NCBI GenBank assembly: GCA_900769115.1
Contig: CAAGFJ010000030.1
Coordinates: 1 to 26,062, forward strand
Length of the DNA: 26,062 nucleotides
Direction: 5' to 3'
Source: Lachnospiraceae bacterium
GTDB taxonomy: Bacteria > Bacillota > Clostridia > Lachnospirales > Lachnospiraceae
Of this stretch, positions 17,165 through 26,062 are shown in pieces. The translations under genes and the position numbers were made by a program. Numbering within the stretch: position 1 is the stretch's first letter; the number at the start of each line of letters is the position of its first letter. The notes below the pieces were generated by a model. The model saw only the letters and a program-made list of their open reading frames with translations, did not search any database and had not been told where the DNA came from.

Positions 17165-18881
17165 GATCATCACCTCCCCGATATTCAAACTGCGGAAGCG
17201 GTCTGGTTGCCAATTGATTATAACGTAATACAACATCTAATAATGTCATAATCATTGTAATTCCCACCAGCAAAACTCCCGCATAATAGATCCGGTCATC
17301 TGCCGGATGCAGCACACTGATCACTGCTGCCGCTGCAATTCCAATCAACGTCCAGAATCCCCCAATTCCTTTTTGGCTCTGGATCCGTTCCCTGTTCTGA
17401 AGTCCACGTACCCACATGATCCCTGCAAGAACCAATGCTGCCGGTGCCAACACATAACTTATCACCCCAAAGAAATCTCCCGGTAACACACCTTCTGTTT
17501 TCAATGTATTCTTTGAAAGAATGATAAGAATCACCCACGGGAAAACGATATATATTTTCTTCAAAATTTCTTTCCACGTGAGTCTGTTCTTGCGTGAACG
17601 GAACTTTTTCTTTTTTGCATTTACCTCCGTTATGATAATCGGCTCATCCTCTTCCAAATCCTTTGCTTTCTCTCCGTATATATCTTTGTTTGTCTCCTGC
17701 CATTCCCTCTGCTTTTTCTCCTTATCTAATCGCACATTCAGAGAATGTCTGGCAGATAATCCCTGATCCCCTTCATGCGAATCAATGCCTGCCAGTTTCT
17801 TCATTTCATGTGTATGTAACATTACTACAAGCGCTCCAATCAAAGCAACAAATGCCAGCAATACAGACGGACGAATCGTTACAAAAAGATCGAACAGAAA
17901 ATATAACGGTACAATTCCAAGCAAACAACCGATTAAAAACTTTCCGCTATCCATCGGTATGTCCGCTACCACCTTCCCGGTTTGTCCATTTACCGTCGCA
18001 TACGCAATACGCTTTCCATTCTTATAAGACATAAACCATACCGGAAATAGACCCGTCTTCACCCCTGTAATATTGGAATGAAATAATGTCTCAAATGATA
18101 CGTCAGGCTCTTTGATCTTGAAATTCTTTCTTCCGACCGCCATCTGATCATGCATTTCCTCATATGTCTGCACGCCCGAAACATCATATATCTGATCTTC
18201 GTAGATCTGATAATCCACATCTGGCAGATCCGCATAAAATCCACTCAGATAACCGGTGGAAAACGGCTTTAAACCAACTGCATCAAATGGTGCAATTTTA
18301 TTATTGATATCATCCGGAAACAGGGACGATGCATCCATTGCGATATTCTCATATTGATTGTCTATTGAAGTCCGCACTTCATAAAAATCCGTAATATCAT
18401 AATTCGCCTGTACATAATTCTCTGTTGCCGTAAACCGGACCGGTCCCTTTTGCTCCACATCATATAACCAATATGGGATATAGATCCCCCGGAACTCCTG
18501 AATATTCTTCTTATTCCTCAAATGGCCTGGTGCGTAGATCGCTTTTTTCATCATTTCAATATAAGCTTCCTTGCAGCGTTCTTTTGTCACCTTAAATGGA
18601 ATAATATAATCCGGTTTTCTCTCACTCCGCAGCCGGCTCGACAACATTGTGGATGCTCCACAATAACTGCAAAATGCTGTCGCTGCATCATCTGTGCTAT
18701 AGATCTCTCCTGCACATTGCGGACAGATAAACTGGTTGATCTCCATCTCCGATCCATCGGTTCCATCTTTTTGCTTATCCACATTCTCCGGCACATATAC
18801 CGAGCCACATGCATTGCAGTACATCTTCTGTCTGGCAATGTCATAGATTAGATTGTTGCCACATCCTGGGCATTCTATCAT
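17157..18881 (-). CDS. Double zinc-ribbon membrane protein
   Basis: A 574-aa protein. Two zinc ribbons lie at the N-terminus: C4-x2-C7 with C22-x2-C25, and C53-x2-C56 with C71-x2-C74. A soluble region of about 230 residues follows (starting RSERKPDYIIPFKVTKERC). Two hydrophobic segments lie near 305-350, then a charged linker rich in Lys and Glu, and about four more hydrophobic segments from 440 to the end. No specific function is known. The family is often seen next to TPM-domain genes, as here. AAGGGGG lies 8 bases before the ATG, flanked by a small atgtaa/ttacat inverted repeat that could partly hide it. It appears to be the first gene of the zinc ribbon, TPM, 138-aa, DUF4132 set. Confidence 0.85.
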   Translation of the reverse strand: MIECPGCGNNLIYDIARQKMYCNACGSVYVPENVDKQKDGTDGSEMEINQFICPQCAGEIYSTDDAATAFCSYCGASTMLSSRLRSERKPDYIIPFKVTKERCKEAYIEMMKKAIYAPGHLRNKKNIQEFRGIYIPYWLYDVEQKGPVRFTATENYVQANYDITDFYEVRTSIDNQYENIAMDASSLFPDDINNKIAPFDAVGLKPFSTGYLSGFYADLPDVDYQIYEDQIYDVSGVQTYEEMHDQMAVGRKNFKIKEPDVSFETLFHSNITGVKTGLFPVWFMSYKNGKRIAYATVNGQTGKVVADIPMDSGKFLIGCLLGIVPLYFLFDLFVTIRPSVLLAFVALIGALVVMLHTHEMKKLAGIDSHEGDQGLSARHSLNVRLDKEKKQREWQETNKDIYGEKAKDLEEDEPIIITEVNAKKKKFRSRKNRLTWKEILKKIYIVFPWVILIILSKNTLKTEGVLPGDFFGVISYVLAPAALVLAGIMWVRGLQNRERIQSQKGIGGFWTLIGIAAAAVISVLHPADDRIYYAGVLLVGITMIMTLLDVVLRYNQLATRPLPQFEYRGGDDRA

Positions 18882-18948
18882 ATGTAAAACCCCCTTACAT
18901 TTAGTTTCTATATATTAATGTTTAGCTTTATATGCTACATAGATTTTA

Positions 18949-19350
18949 TTAACATCTGCACCGTCTTATCTTCTCCACCAAAGTAACATCTGCCGGCAAC
19001 CAATCAACAGAATCCAGCTCCTCTTTTGAAAGCCATTTTGCGTCCTCATGTTCATTTAATTCTACATGATCGGATTGTAATTTGCACCAGAAACAATCCA
19101 TTGATAAATGAAAATTCGGATAGTCATATTCAACTGTAACTATCAAATCTCCAACTGAAATGTCCGCATCTAATTCTTCCTTGATTTCTCGAACCAATGC
19201 TTCCTGTGGTGTTTCGCCGGATTCTATCTTTCCACCAGGAAATTCCCAGCCACCTTCAAATTCTCCATACCCTCTTTGTGTTGCAAATATCTCATCTTTG
19301 CCATTATTTTGTCTTTGAATCACGGCAGCAACTACTCTTATTGTTTTCAT
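18949..19350 (-). CDS. Nudix hydrolase, MutT-like (deoxy)nucleoside triphosphate pyrophosphohydrolase
   Basis: A 133-aa single-domain protein. The Nudix box runs from G40: GKIESGETPQEALVREIKEEL, with the metal-binding Glu residues kept; the usual Gly after EEL is Asp. The length and the opening VVAAVIQRQN resemble MutT/NudG-type enzymes that hydrolyse damaged or non-standard NTPs such as 8-oxo-dGTP. GAGGAG lies 8 bases before the ATG. A TATAAT at 19371-19376 could give it a promoter of its own, though the -35 is poor. It follows the PLD-helicase gene by 67 bases, and the two may work together in defence or repair. Confidence 0.92.
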   Translation of the reverse strand: MKTIRVVAAVIQRQNNGKDEIFATQRGYGEFEGGWEFPGGKIESGETPQEALVREIKEELDADISVGDLIVTVEYDYPNFHLSMDCFWCKLQSDHVELNEHEDAKWLSKEELDSVDWLPADVTLVEKIRRCRC

Positions 19351-19417
19351 CTCATATGCTCCTCTAATGTATTATACCCATTTACCAGACATATACTAAC
19401 CTCATCCATTACAGACC

Positions 19418-22381
19418 TTATTCAATATTACTCTGCAGGTAACATAATAAATCATCTCTTACCGGATGATGCATTTTTGCAATCACTTTGCTGATTGGTT
19501 TCAAATTCCCTTTGTTATCTTCTTTCCGATCTTCTCTTGCATCTATAATATCAAACGTTCCCATATAATAGAAATTGGATTCTGCATCACTTTTCTTGAC
19601 TAACAAATGTTTTCTTGGTGCCGTCATTACCTCTTTCATATAGGCACTTTCCATTCCCATTCCAATCTTAGAATCCCACCTAAAGATCATGTTATCCTCA
19701 AAAACATCTGCATAGTCCGGCTTGCCCTCTACATAATTGCGTTCATCCTCAGCTTTCTCTTTATGATACGTAACAAAGATAAATACATCATCCCGGATAC
19801 GCTTCATACCAAACATAACCGATGATAAATCTTTCCCACAGTTCATCAACAAACTTACATCTCTTCTTGAATACTTTTCATACAATACAAATGGCAAGGC
19901 TTCTTCATTTGTATTCATAAATTTATCACGATATCTCGTCAATCCCACTTGAATAATATCCTCGATCTGTTCTTTGAATTCATTATCTTTCAATTGTTGT
20001 CCATATCGAAACATCCTGGTAATCCTGTTATTCTGGTCACTCGATATCATCTCTATATTTTTATACTTCTGATATTCACCATCATTACTTACAAATTTTC
20101 CTTGCAATACATCAACCGCATAGTCAATCTGATCTTCCCATATATTCCTATGGTACTTATCCTGATACAGTTTCTGAAAATCTTCTACAGAAATAGCATT
20201 TTGTTGGGATAACAGGCTAAGAAGTTCCAACTCTTCCGGTCGTACTCCACTTAATATTGTCTTAGACAAATATTCAATAATCAACTTCTCCCGTTCTGTC
20301 AGTGTACAGTGATAATTTGTCTTTTCCATACTTTCTAAGAATCCATAATACGTCTTATATTCTTTAATGATAACCAACGGATCTACTTCATTGTTCTCAT
20401 AAAAATCATATAAACGTGGTGTTCTTCCCAGACGATTTTTAAGAGATATATAACTTTCTCGTATAATTGATTTCATACCTCTAATACGATCAATGGAATT
20501 AAATATCTTGTTCTTTGCGATCTCATCAAAATGAATGGTAGAAGCTCCCGGAATTGTACGATTACCGCTGATTACATACTTACGAATCGTATCTGCATTA
20601 TAAGACCGATCTCCGGATAACGCTACCGGAATCATAAAATTGTTGTTATAATTCCCAATGAAGTCAAGAATAACGACATACTCTTTCCCCTCTGCTTTAC
20701 GAAGTCCTCTTCCTAGTTGCTGGATAAATACAATAGGCGATTGCGTCGGTCTTAACATAATAACCTGATTCACCTCAACAATATCCACACCCTCATTTAA
20801 TATATCAACAGAAAAAATATAGTCTAAAGGTTCCTCTTTATCCGTATCATCCGTTTCGTTCATTGCTAATCGTTCAAATGCCGCTTGTCTTGCTTCTTCA
20901 GAATCTTCCCCACTAAGAGCCACTGTACGATACCCTAAGTCATTGAATTTCTTGGATAGTTCTCTACACTCTTGCTTGCGGCTACAGAAAATCAATCCTT
21001 TTACACGATCTCCGCTATATCCATAATACTTTGACTGTTCAATAATATGTCTCACACGTTCATCACATATCAAATTATTAAAATCAGCTTCAGAAATGTT
21101 CTTTGATTTGGCATCCTGCACAACTGACAGATCCGTAATCCCAAAATAATGAAACGGGCACAACAGATCTTCTTCCATCGCCTGTTGCAAACGTATCTCA
21201 TAAGCTATTTGGTGATGGAATATCTCATATATATTATCATTTACATCATTATCCATTCTCTTATCAGGTGTTGCCGTCATACCTAAAAACAATCGCGGTT
21301 TGAAATAATTCATGACCTTTTGGTATGTATTCGCCGAACTATGATGTGCCTCATCTAATATAATGCAATCAAATTCATCCGGCTTGTACTGTTGTAAATG
21401 TGCATCCTTATTCAACGTCTCAACAGTAGCAAATACATAATCTTTATCATATTCATAATTTCCTGCTCCTACTAATCCCATAGAAGCTGAATTACCAAAC
21501 ACTCTTTGATAAGAAGTCTTTGCTTGAGTTGCAAGTGTTGCCCGATGAACAAGAAACAACACCCGTTTGAAACCAAGCTCCCGCATAGCAAATGCAGATG
21601 CATACGTCTTACCAGTACCTGTTGCACTGATCAACAATGCTCGCTGCTCATTATGCTGCAAGATATTTCTAAGACTGGATATAAAACGAACCTGCATACT
21701 ATTTGGCTTTAATCGATATCGTTCAAAAGAAGTAACATTGCCATCCTTAGCAATCTTCTTTTGCTTCTTAATAATATCATATGTTTGTTTATATTCCTCA
21801 TAAAATGAATCATAGTCATATGCATACTTGGAATTCCAAAGTTCATCAAATTCCTTTAGAATATCTTCTGCCATTTCTCCCTGAGTCGTAGATACTAACT
21901 TTGTATTCCATTCCCGATTCGTTGTAAGTGCAGCACTTGTCATATTCGAACTGCCAATAATAATACGATATACTTCTTCCTCTTTAAAGATATAGCCCTT
22001 TGTATGAAAGCCGTTATGTGCCGCTTTGGTATCATACATCTTAATCTGAATATTGCTTAATGAGTGTAATTTTTTCAAAGCTAACGGCTCACTGAAATCA
22101 AGATAATTCGATGTCAGAATCTCTCCCGGAATCCCCTTTTGTTCTAATTCCTTCAACGTCTGCAAAAGTGGCGTCACTCCACCTAATGTAATAAATGCGA
22201 CACTTATTTGAAATCTATCACATTTTAAAAGTTCATCCTCTATAACGGATAATACTTTCTTTCCCTCACTATAATTATTTGAAACAAAGTTCGGCTTATA
22301 CGACAATTCCGATGCAACATTACCATTAATGTATGCTGTTTCTAATCCACTTCGAATGGATGATATTTTTTCTTCCTGCAT
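19418..22381 (-). CDS. PLD-nuclease and SF2 helicase fusion with DUF3427-type C-terminus
   Basis: A 987-aa protein. Residues 30-190 form a phospholipase-D-like domain with HTKGYIF at 126-132 and GSSN about 15 residues later, the one-motif PLD form often fused to helicases. A superfamily 2 helicase follows: motif I GTGKT at 255-259, DEAH at 343-346, GMTATP near 367, and motif VI QLGRGLRK at 555-562. The last 400 residues correspond in position and style to DUF3427. Such proteins are thought to cut or remodel nucleic acid and are frequent in defence islands. The ATG at 22381 has GGAGG 6 bases before it and was preferred over the start at 22399. The Nudix gene follows directly. Confidence 0.92.
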   Translation of the reverse strand: MQEEKISSIRSGLETAYINGNVASELSYKPNFVSNNYSEGKKVLSVIEDELLKCDRFQISVAFITLGGVTPLLQTLKELEQKGIPGEILTSNYLDFSEPLALKKLHSLSNIQIKMYDTKAAHNGFHTKGYIFKEEEVYRIIIGSSNMTSAALTTNREWNTKLVSTTQGEMAEDILKEFDELWNSKYAYDYDSFYEEYKQTYDIIKKQKKIAKDGNVTSFERYRLKPNSMQVRFISSLRNILQHNEQRALLISATGTGKTYASAFAMRELGFKRVLFLVHRATLATQAKTSYQRVFGNSASMGLVGAGNYEYDKDYVFATVETLNKDAHLQQYKPDEFDCIILDEAHHSSANTYQKVMNYFKPRLFLGMTATPDKRMDNDVNDNIYEIFHHQIAYEIRLQQAMEEDLLCPFHYFGITDLSVVQDAKSKNISEADFNNLICDERVRHIIEQSKYYGYSGDRVKGLIFCSRKQECRELSKKFNDLGYRTVALSGEDSEEARQAAFERLAMNETDDTDKEEPLDYIFSVDILNEGVDIVEVNQVIMLRPTQSPIVFIQQLGRGLRKAEGKEYVVILDFIGNYNNNFMIPVALSGDRSYNADTIRKYVISGNRTIPGASTIHFDEIAKNKIFNSIDRIRGMKSIIRESYISLKNRLGRTPRLYDFYENNEVDPLVIIKEYKTYYGFLESMEKTNYHCTLTEREKLIIEYLSKTILSGVRPEELELLSLLSQQNAISVEDFQKLYQDKYHRNIWEDQIDYAVDVLQGKFVSNDGEYQKYKNIEMISSDQNNRITRMFRYGQQLKDNEFKEQIEDIIQVGLTRYRDKFMNTNEEALPFVLYEKYSRRDVSLLMNCGKDLSSVMFGMKRIRDDVFIFVTYHKEKAEDERNYVEGKPDYADVFEDNMIFRWDSKIGMGMESAYMKEVMTAPRKHLLVKKSDAESNFYYMGTFDIIDAREDRKEDNKGNLKPISKVIAKMHHPVRDDLLCYLQSNIE

Positions 22382-22442
22382 GGCGGACCTCCGTTTCAAA
22401 TATTGATGGATTTATTGTATCATAAAATGGGAGGGTGGGAAA

Positions 22443-22483
22443 TTAAAATATCCGATATTCAGGAGGAATATCGGATATTTTAA
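22443..22483. terminator. Perfect 18-bp-arm hairpin, possible bidirectional terminator
   Basis: The arms ttaaaatatccgatattc and gaatatcggatattttaa are exact reverse complements with a 5-base loop. The AT-rich outer parts give A-runs and T-runs on both sides, as in bidirectional intrinsic terminators. It lies about 60 bases before the helicase start and about 196 bases past the HEPN gene stop, separating the two transcription units. The length and perfection also fit an operator or a protein-binding cruciform. Confidence 0.65.
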
Positions 22484-22678
22484 CTGTATTGATTATATGA
22501 TTGTAAATCGTTATAAATTACTCAAACTCGATTTCGGCAACTATATATTGTGTCTATACAAAACGCTCATTGCCATATTTTGTGTAGTCATTCTTGATAT
22601 TCTATATATTTTTATCATCTTGGGGATTTTTGCAAGCAAAACGCAAGCACTATAATTAAACCTATATTTGATTTATAT
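22484..22678. other. AT-rich gene-free spacer
   Basis: With the hairpin, this makes up the non-coding stretch 22382-22678. It is AT-rich, with no believable ORF. A direct gcaagcaaaacgcaagca repeat-like phrase lies near 22633-22650. No promoter or RNA gene could be supported. Confidence 0.5.
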
Positions 22679-23641
22679 TTAGACATGTATCGTTCCATTC
22701 TCTCTTAATACTATATTTTTAATTACAGTTGCCACTATTGTAGGATATACCCTCGACGTTTCTTCCGAGACATCCCAAATTTTTCCGCCCTCATCAACGT
22801 CAGCTCCATGATCAGCAGCGTTTCTAACTTGTCCAATATAATCAATCATTCCCCTATGTTTTTTTGATAATACATTCCCTAACGCCGAACTTTTTTGAAG
22901 TATTCCATTTTTACCAACTAATGACACACTATGTTCATCCGCAATTTGTTGTAGAAAAGATTCGAAAGCATTCCCCGAGTATAAAATAATAGTTTTTCCT
23001 TCTGTTAATTCATTTTGTACCTTGCTAAATGCATCCGAGAGGGGAGTATACACTTTATCGGCATCTATGTAATTATATGTGCTTTCTCCCAATAACGTTT
23101 TCAAAGCATTATCATCATTTGCTTTAGATTTTAACACAACATCTAAAATTTCCAGATACGTCACTTGGTCATCATTCAAAACAAATTGATTAGCGCCATC
23201 ACTTATCATCGCCTTAGCATACGTAGCTATATTAGTAATTGTATTCTTAATATCCCTATATGTTGTTGTCATACCATATAAGACTTTCAATTGCTTACAA
23301 GCCAAATCTATCGATTGTGTAAATATATATCTATCCTTAAATGATTTAAACGGTTTATATTGCTCTAATATAAACCTCATAATTGTGGCCTTTTGTAAAT
23401 CATTTCGTGCAGAAACCAGCAAATGTGATAGTAATGAATCACTTTTATACGATTGTGAAGAACTATCAAAATACAAGAGTTCCATATTAACAGCCATTTT
23501 TATCGCATTCTGTGCCTGTTGTTCTGATATATCTGCGAATTCACTAATATATTGTATATCACAAATATCTTTTCCTGCCAAAGCAGCGTCAACAACACTA
23601 ACAATATCCTCAGCTGTGGTAAGAACTATTTCATATTGCAT
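22679..23641 (-). CDS. HEPN-type protein with N-terminal winged-helix-like region, probable ribonuclease effector
   Basis: A 320-aa protein, unnamed. Residues 20-75 look like a winged helix (ISEFADISEQQAQNAIKMAVNMELLYFD). The middle is helical. The C-terminal third has the features of a HEPN or Abi_C-type domain: an early helix with LYSGNAFESFLQQIADEH, then the R-N-x3-H motif RNAADH (R273, H278). Many HEPN toxins use this motif to cut RNA in phage defence. AGGTGG lies 5 bases before the ATG, and the gene begins 15 bases after the 229-aa gene. The HEPN call rests on one motif and its helical setting. It is probably co-transcribed with rloA, rloB and the 229-aa gene. Confidence 0.8.
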   Translation of the reverse strand: MQYEIVLTTAEDIVSVVDAALAGKDICDIQYISEFADISEQQAQNAIKMAVNMELLYFDSSSQSYKSDSLLSHLLVSARNDLQKATIMRFILEQYKPFKSFKDRYIFTQSIDLACKQLKVLYGMTTTYRDIKNTITNIATYAKAMISDGANQFVLNDDQVTYLEILDVVLKSKANDDNALKTLLGESTYNYIDADKVYTPLSDAFSKVQNELTEGKTIILYSGNAFESFLQQIADEHSVSLVGKNGILQKSSALGNVLSKKHRGMIDYIGQVRNAADHGADVDEGGKIWDVSEETSRVYPTIVATVIKNIVLRENGTIHV

Positions 23642-23656
23642 AATTCCACCTACTCT

Positions 23657-24346
23657 CTATTCATTAATTGAATTTAATAATTGCTTGATTTTTTCACTAA
23701 GTTCATCTAACTGATCAACCGATGCATCGATATTTATATTTATATTTACAACAGTACCATTTTTTATCTTCTTATCATCATATATTTTTACAATTTGCTC
23801 GGTGTCTTTAATTTGATTATTTTGTTCTATTTCTTCATTTGTATCAATAACATTTTCTTTTTCAACGGCCAAGATTTTTCCATCTTCTTCCCTAACCATT
23901 CCTGCATCCTTAAAAATTTCTATAATTGTATTTGCACCAACTTTTGATGCACTTGTAGTCGACCCCGCTGAATACAAAATATGATTAATGAGTGCTGTCT
24001 TATCCATACCATTTCTAATCTTAATAGCAGACAACATTCTTGTGAGAAACTCATTATTTTCAATCAACATTTTCCATATTTTTTGTACTTCTTCTCTTAT
24101 ATTTAGAGAATATGCCCTTCCTAAAGAAAAGCACTCACTAGTAGGTGTTTTCTTAGCGCCCTCCATCAACAATTGCATTTGTAATAAGAAGCCATTATTT
24201 CGGCTAACAATTGTCCTATCAATTCCTGATGCTTGGGCAATTGCATCTAATGGTTGAGCTTGCCCTTCTTTTCCACTTGAATATGCCTTAATTATTTTTA
24301 TTATTTCTTCATATGAAGAACCTGGTAACTTAAAATTATCTGCCAT
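23657..24346 (-). CDS. Small winged-helix-like protein, partner of the HEPN gene
   Basis: A 229-aa protein not recognised as a named family. Residues 10-65 and 105-160 each look like a winged-helix unit (SYEEIIKIIKAY...LDAIAQASGIDRTIVSRNNGFLLQ, and DKTALINHILYSA...NTIIEIFKDAGMVRE). An acidic, Asn-rich linker and a short tail follow, with NININIDASVDQLDELSEKIKQLL, a strand plus amphipathic helix suited to oligomerisation. AAAGGAAG lies upstream of the ATG. It sits between rloB (65-base gap) and the HEPN gene (15-base gap). Its role could be regulator, antitoxin or sensor for the HEPN protein. Confidence 0.78.
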   Translation of the reverse strand: MADNFKLPGSSYEEIIKIIKAYSSGKEGQAQPLDAIAQASGIDRTIVSRNNGFLLQMQLLMEGAKKTPTSECFSLGRAYSLNIREEVQKIWKMLIENNEFLTRMLSAIKIRNGMDKTALINHILYSAGSTTSASKVGANTIIEIFKDAGMVREEDGKILAVEKENVIDTNEEIEQNNQIKDTEQIVKIYDDKKIKNGTVVNININIDASVDQLDELSEKIKQLLNSINE

Positions 24347-24411
24347 CTTTTATCTTCCTTTCATAACACAATTTAATATTTATTGCTTTAACATTAATTT
24401 TACTACCGACT

Positions 24412-25044
24412 TTATACTTCAATTCTATTATTAATCTCATATATCCATCCGACATCACCTCCTTCAAACAATTCTATAAACCTTCCAAAATTGCTACCTC
24501 CTGTAATTGTATCGATTGTCTCCAATTTTTTCACTCGTCGGCTCATATCTTTGTAATTCCTCACAGTAACATGTTCCATAACTTCCCGAATCTGGTCTGC
24601 CCTTCCTTTGTAATTCTCTACTCCAGTATATTTCTTTATCAAAGGAGCATTCACCGGTTTTGCTGGAGATTTCAGATTTTCATCGGTCCAATGCTTAGAT
24701 ATAATCTGCATCGTACATGGATTACCAAATATAATCACTTCATCCGCAGCATTATCCACACCATGAAATTCATTTATCTTGCGTTTAATATCCTCATACT
24801 GCTCATGTGGTTTCTTTTCCGTATCACAGAATACTAACACAAGTTCATCTGAGCCATTTTGATAACGGTCCTGATATCTCGCCGGAATGTTTCCATTACC
24901 ACCTGCATTAACCAACGTAATTTCATATTGCTCATTCCACACATTCAAATCTTTCAAACGATTAAGATATTCGTATTCCTCATTGCCTTCACAGATAATG
25001 CAGATTTTGTGATTATCCAAAAACTTAGGGATCTTATTTGGCAT
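24412..25044 (-). CDS. rloB: RloB-family TOPRIM-like protein
   Basis: A protein of about 210 aa with a TOPRIM-type core: the glutamate motif ICEGNEE (E19) after the first strand, and VFCDTE (D74, E76) after the second, spaced as in RloB/OLD-type nucleases. The later IFGNPCTMQIISKHW segment matches the position of the RloB NP...H region. RloB is found with RloA ATPases in restriction and abortive-infection loci (AbiL-type) and probably acts as a nuclease or effector controlled by the ATPase. Three Met codons (25053, 25050, 25044) are possible starts. The third is 9 bases from AGGGGG and is preferred. The gene overlaps the end of rloA by 11 bases. Confidence 0.85.
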   Translation of the reverse strand: MPNKIPKFLDNHKICIICEGNEEYEYLNRLKDLNVWNEQYEITLVNAGGNGNIPARYQDRYQNGSDELVLVFCDTEKKPHEQYEDIKRKINEFHGVDNAADEVIIFGNPCTMQIISKHWTDENLKSPAKPVNAPLIKKYTGVENYKGRADQIREVMEHVTVRNYKDMSRRVKKLETIDTITGGSNFGRFIELFEGGDVGWIYEINNRIEV

Positions 25045-26062
25045 CGGCATCATCCCCCTTCACACCGCCTTTAATACTAAGCAATGAGTTAATCAACTCC
25101 GGATCTGGTAAAGCGCCAAGCGCACCTTTCCGATATTTTTCCATAACATCTGTCGTATCTCGTACGCCCTGCTGTGCTGTAAAATCTGCAAGTGAATATA
25201 CATACACACCTTCTTCATCCTTATGAACAAACCAAATCTGCTCCTTTCGGAACATTCTCTTGCAATCCATAAGATTTATATCATGTACTGTAAATATCAT
25301 CTGTGCACTTGTATTCAATTCATTATTAAACATCGCAACAATTGCCCTGGTAAGCTTAAAATGAATGCTACTATCCAACTCATCCACAACTAAAATTCTG
25401 CCCTGTTCAAGTGCTTCGATTACATAGCTGGCAATAGCTGCAATCTTCTTTGTTCCTGTAGAATCAAACATCATACTAGGTACATGGACTCCTTTGTATG
25501 TGGATACCAATCTGATTTGATCCATAATGTTCTCCGGAATATCAAGCACTTTCTCATCTGGCTTTTCATCACCTTCACCAGTTTTCAGCTGTATCTTATC
25601 CATATCCACATATTCAAAGTTATCCATATACAGGTCTGCATTTTTTATGAACTCAACAACCTTCTGCTGCAACTGATTCTTATTCTTCATGAGTTCAATT
25701 GTGTGTTGCATAGGTATGTTATTCATATTGATTATATCAATTTTTTCTGCAAATCCGACAAGAATCTGCTTCATCTCGTTGAGATGTTCAAATTTACTTG
25801 TATCTACTACATAGCATAGCAAATTATTCTTAGAAACTACTGACATCATAGTCTGCACGGCTTCATCAACGCATTCATATATTTCTCTGATGGTATCCTT
25901 TTTCAACCAGCAAACTTCTTTTTCATTGTTATATTGATCTTTGAATATCTCCGAAAATGACTCATATATATATTCTTCTTTTTCTGCGTCGTACTTAAAA
26001 TCATAAGAAAACTTTCTTCCAGATGCCATAAATGTAACACCTAACTCGCATACATCACTATC
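25034..26062 (-). CDS. rloA: RloA-type AAA15 family ATPase, N-terminus beyond the window
   Basis: A partial gene of 342 residues in the window; the reading frame stays open to the edge (11 codons past the first internal ATG at 26029). Thus the true start and the Walker A motif lie outside. Seen here are FSYDFKYDAEKEEYIYESF, a long helical insert, then an ABC/SMC-like C-terminal half with the Walker B GRILVVDELDSSIHFKL and the FTVHD switch. These fit the AAA15/OLD-like ATPases such as RloA/AbiLi. It likely senses a phage trigger and controls RloB, with which it overlaps. The frame end gives DDADAK. Confidence 0.88.
   Translation of the reverse strand, partial: DSDVCELGVTFMASGRKFSYDFKYDAEKEEYIYESFSEIFKDQYNNEKEVCWLKKDTIREIYECVDEAVQTMMSVVSKNNLLCYVVDTSKFEHLNEMKQILVGFAEKIDIINMNNIPMQHTIELMKNKNQLQQKVVEFIKNADLYMDNFEYVDMDKIQLKTGEGDEKPDEKVLDIPENIMDQIRLVSTYKGVHVPSMMFDSTGTKKIAAIASYVIEALEQGRILVVDELDSSIHFKLTRAIVAMFNNELNTSAQMIFTVHDINLMDCKRMFRKEQIWFVHKDEEGVYVYSLADFTAQQGVRDTTDVMEKYRKGALGALPDPELINSLLSIKGGVKGDDADAK

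Overview
The window looks like the chromosome of a low-to-mid GC Firmicute, most likely a gut Clostridium-class bacterium of the Lachnospiraceae type. The reasons are strong AGGAGG/GGAGG ribosome binding sites, textbook sigma-A promoters, a TAXI-TRAP transporter, a YtrA-type GntR/ABC operon and a DUF4132 gene. This assignment is inferred from gene style, not from a marker gene. Every supported gene lies on the minus strand, so transcription runs from high to low coordinates. No tRNA, rRNA or CRISPR array was seen.

Read in the direction of transcription, the right end (26.06 to about 18.9 kb) is a defence island, noticeably AT-richer by eye from 22.4 kb onward. It holds a cut-off RloA-type AAA15 ATPase overlapping an RloB TOPRIM gene, a small winged-helix-like protein and a HEPN-type protein with an RNAADH motif. 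After a gap with a perfect 18-bp-arm hairpin come a PLD-helicase-DUF3427 protein and a Nudix hydrolase.

The middle (18.9 to 10.6 kb) is a tight four-gene set: a double zinc-ribbon membrane protein, a TPM-domain protein with a Gly-rich tail, a 138-aa protein whose end resembles a beta-grasp (MoaD-like) fold, and a 1726-aa DUF4132-type protein. It may be an uncharacterised envelope or stress system.

Next (10.55 to 5.93 kb) is a self-contained operon. It starts with a consensus promoter carrying tandem direct repeats, runs through an orphan hicB, a MIF-family tautomerase, a cytidylate-kinase-like protein, a TAXI solute-binding lipoprotein and a fused TRAP permease, and ends at a clear intrinsic terminator.

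The left part (5.8 to 2.0 kb) is a GntR-controlled ABC operon: ATPase, membrane protein, GntR, ATPase, membrane protein. It has a consensus promoter overlapped by a palindromic operator and a 42-bp tandem duplication across a gene junction. The last gene encodes a Lon-type AAA+ ATPase without a protease domain and with Asn in place of the Walker B Asp. It sits between two copies of a non-coding element with inverted ends (1584-1936, and a copy cut by the window start). That element is either a MITE or a structured RNA.
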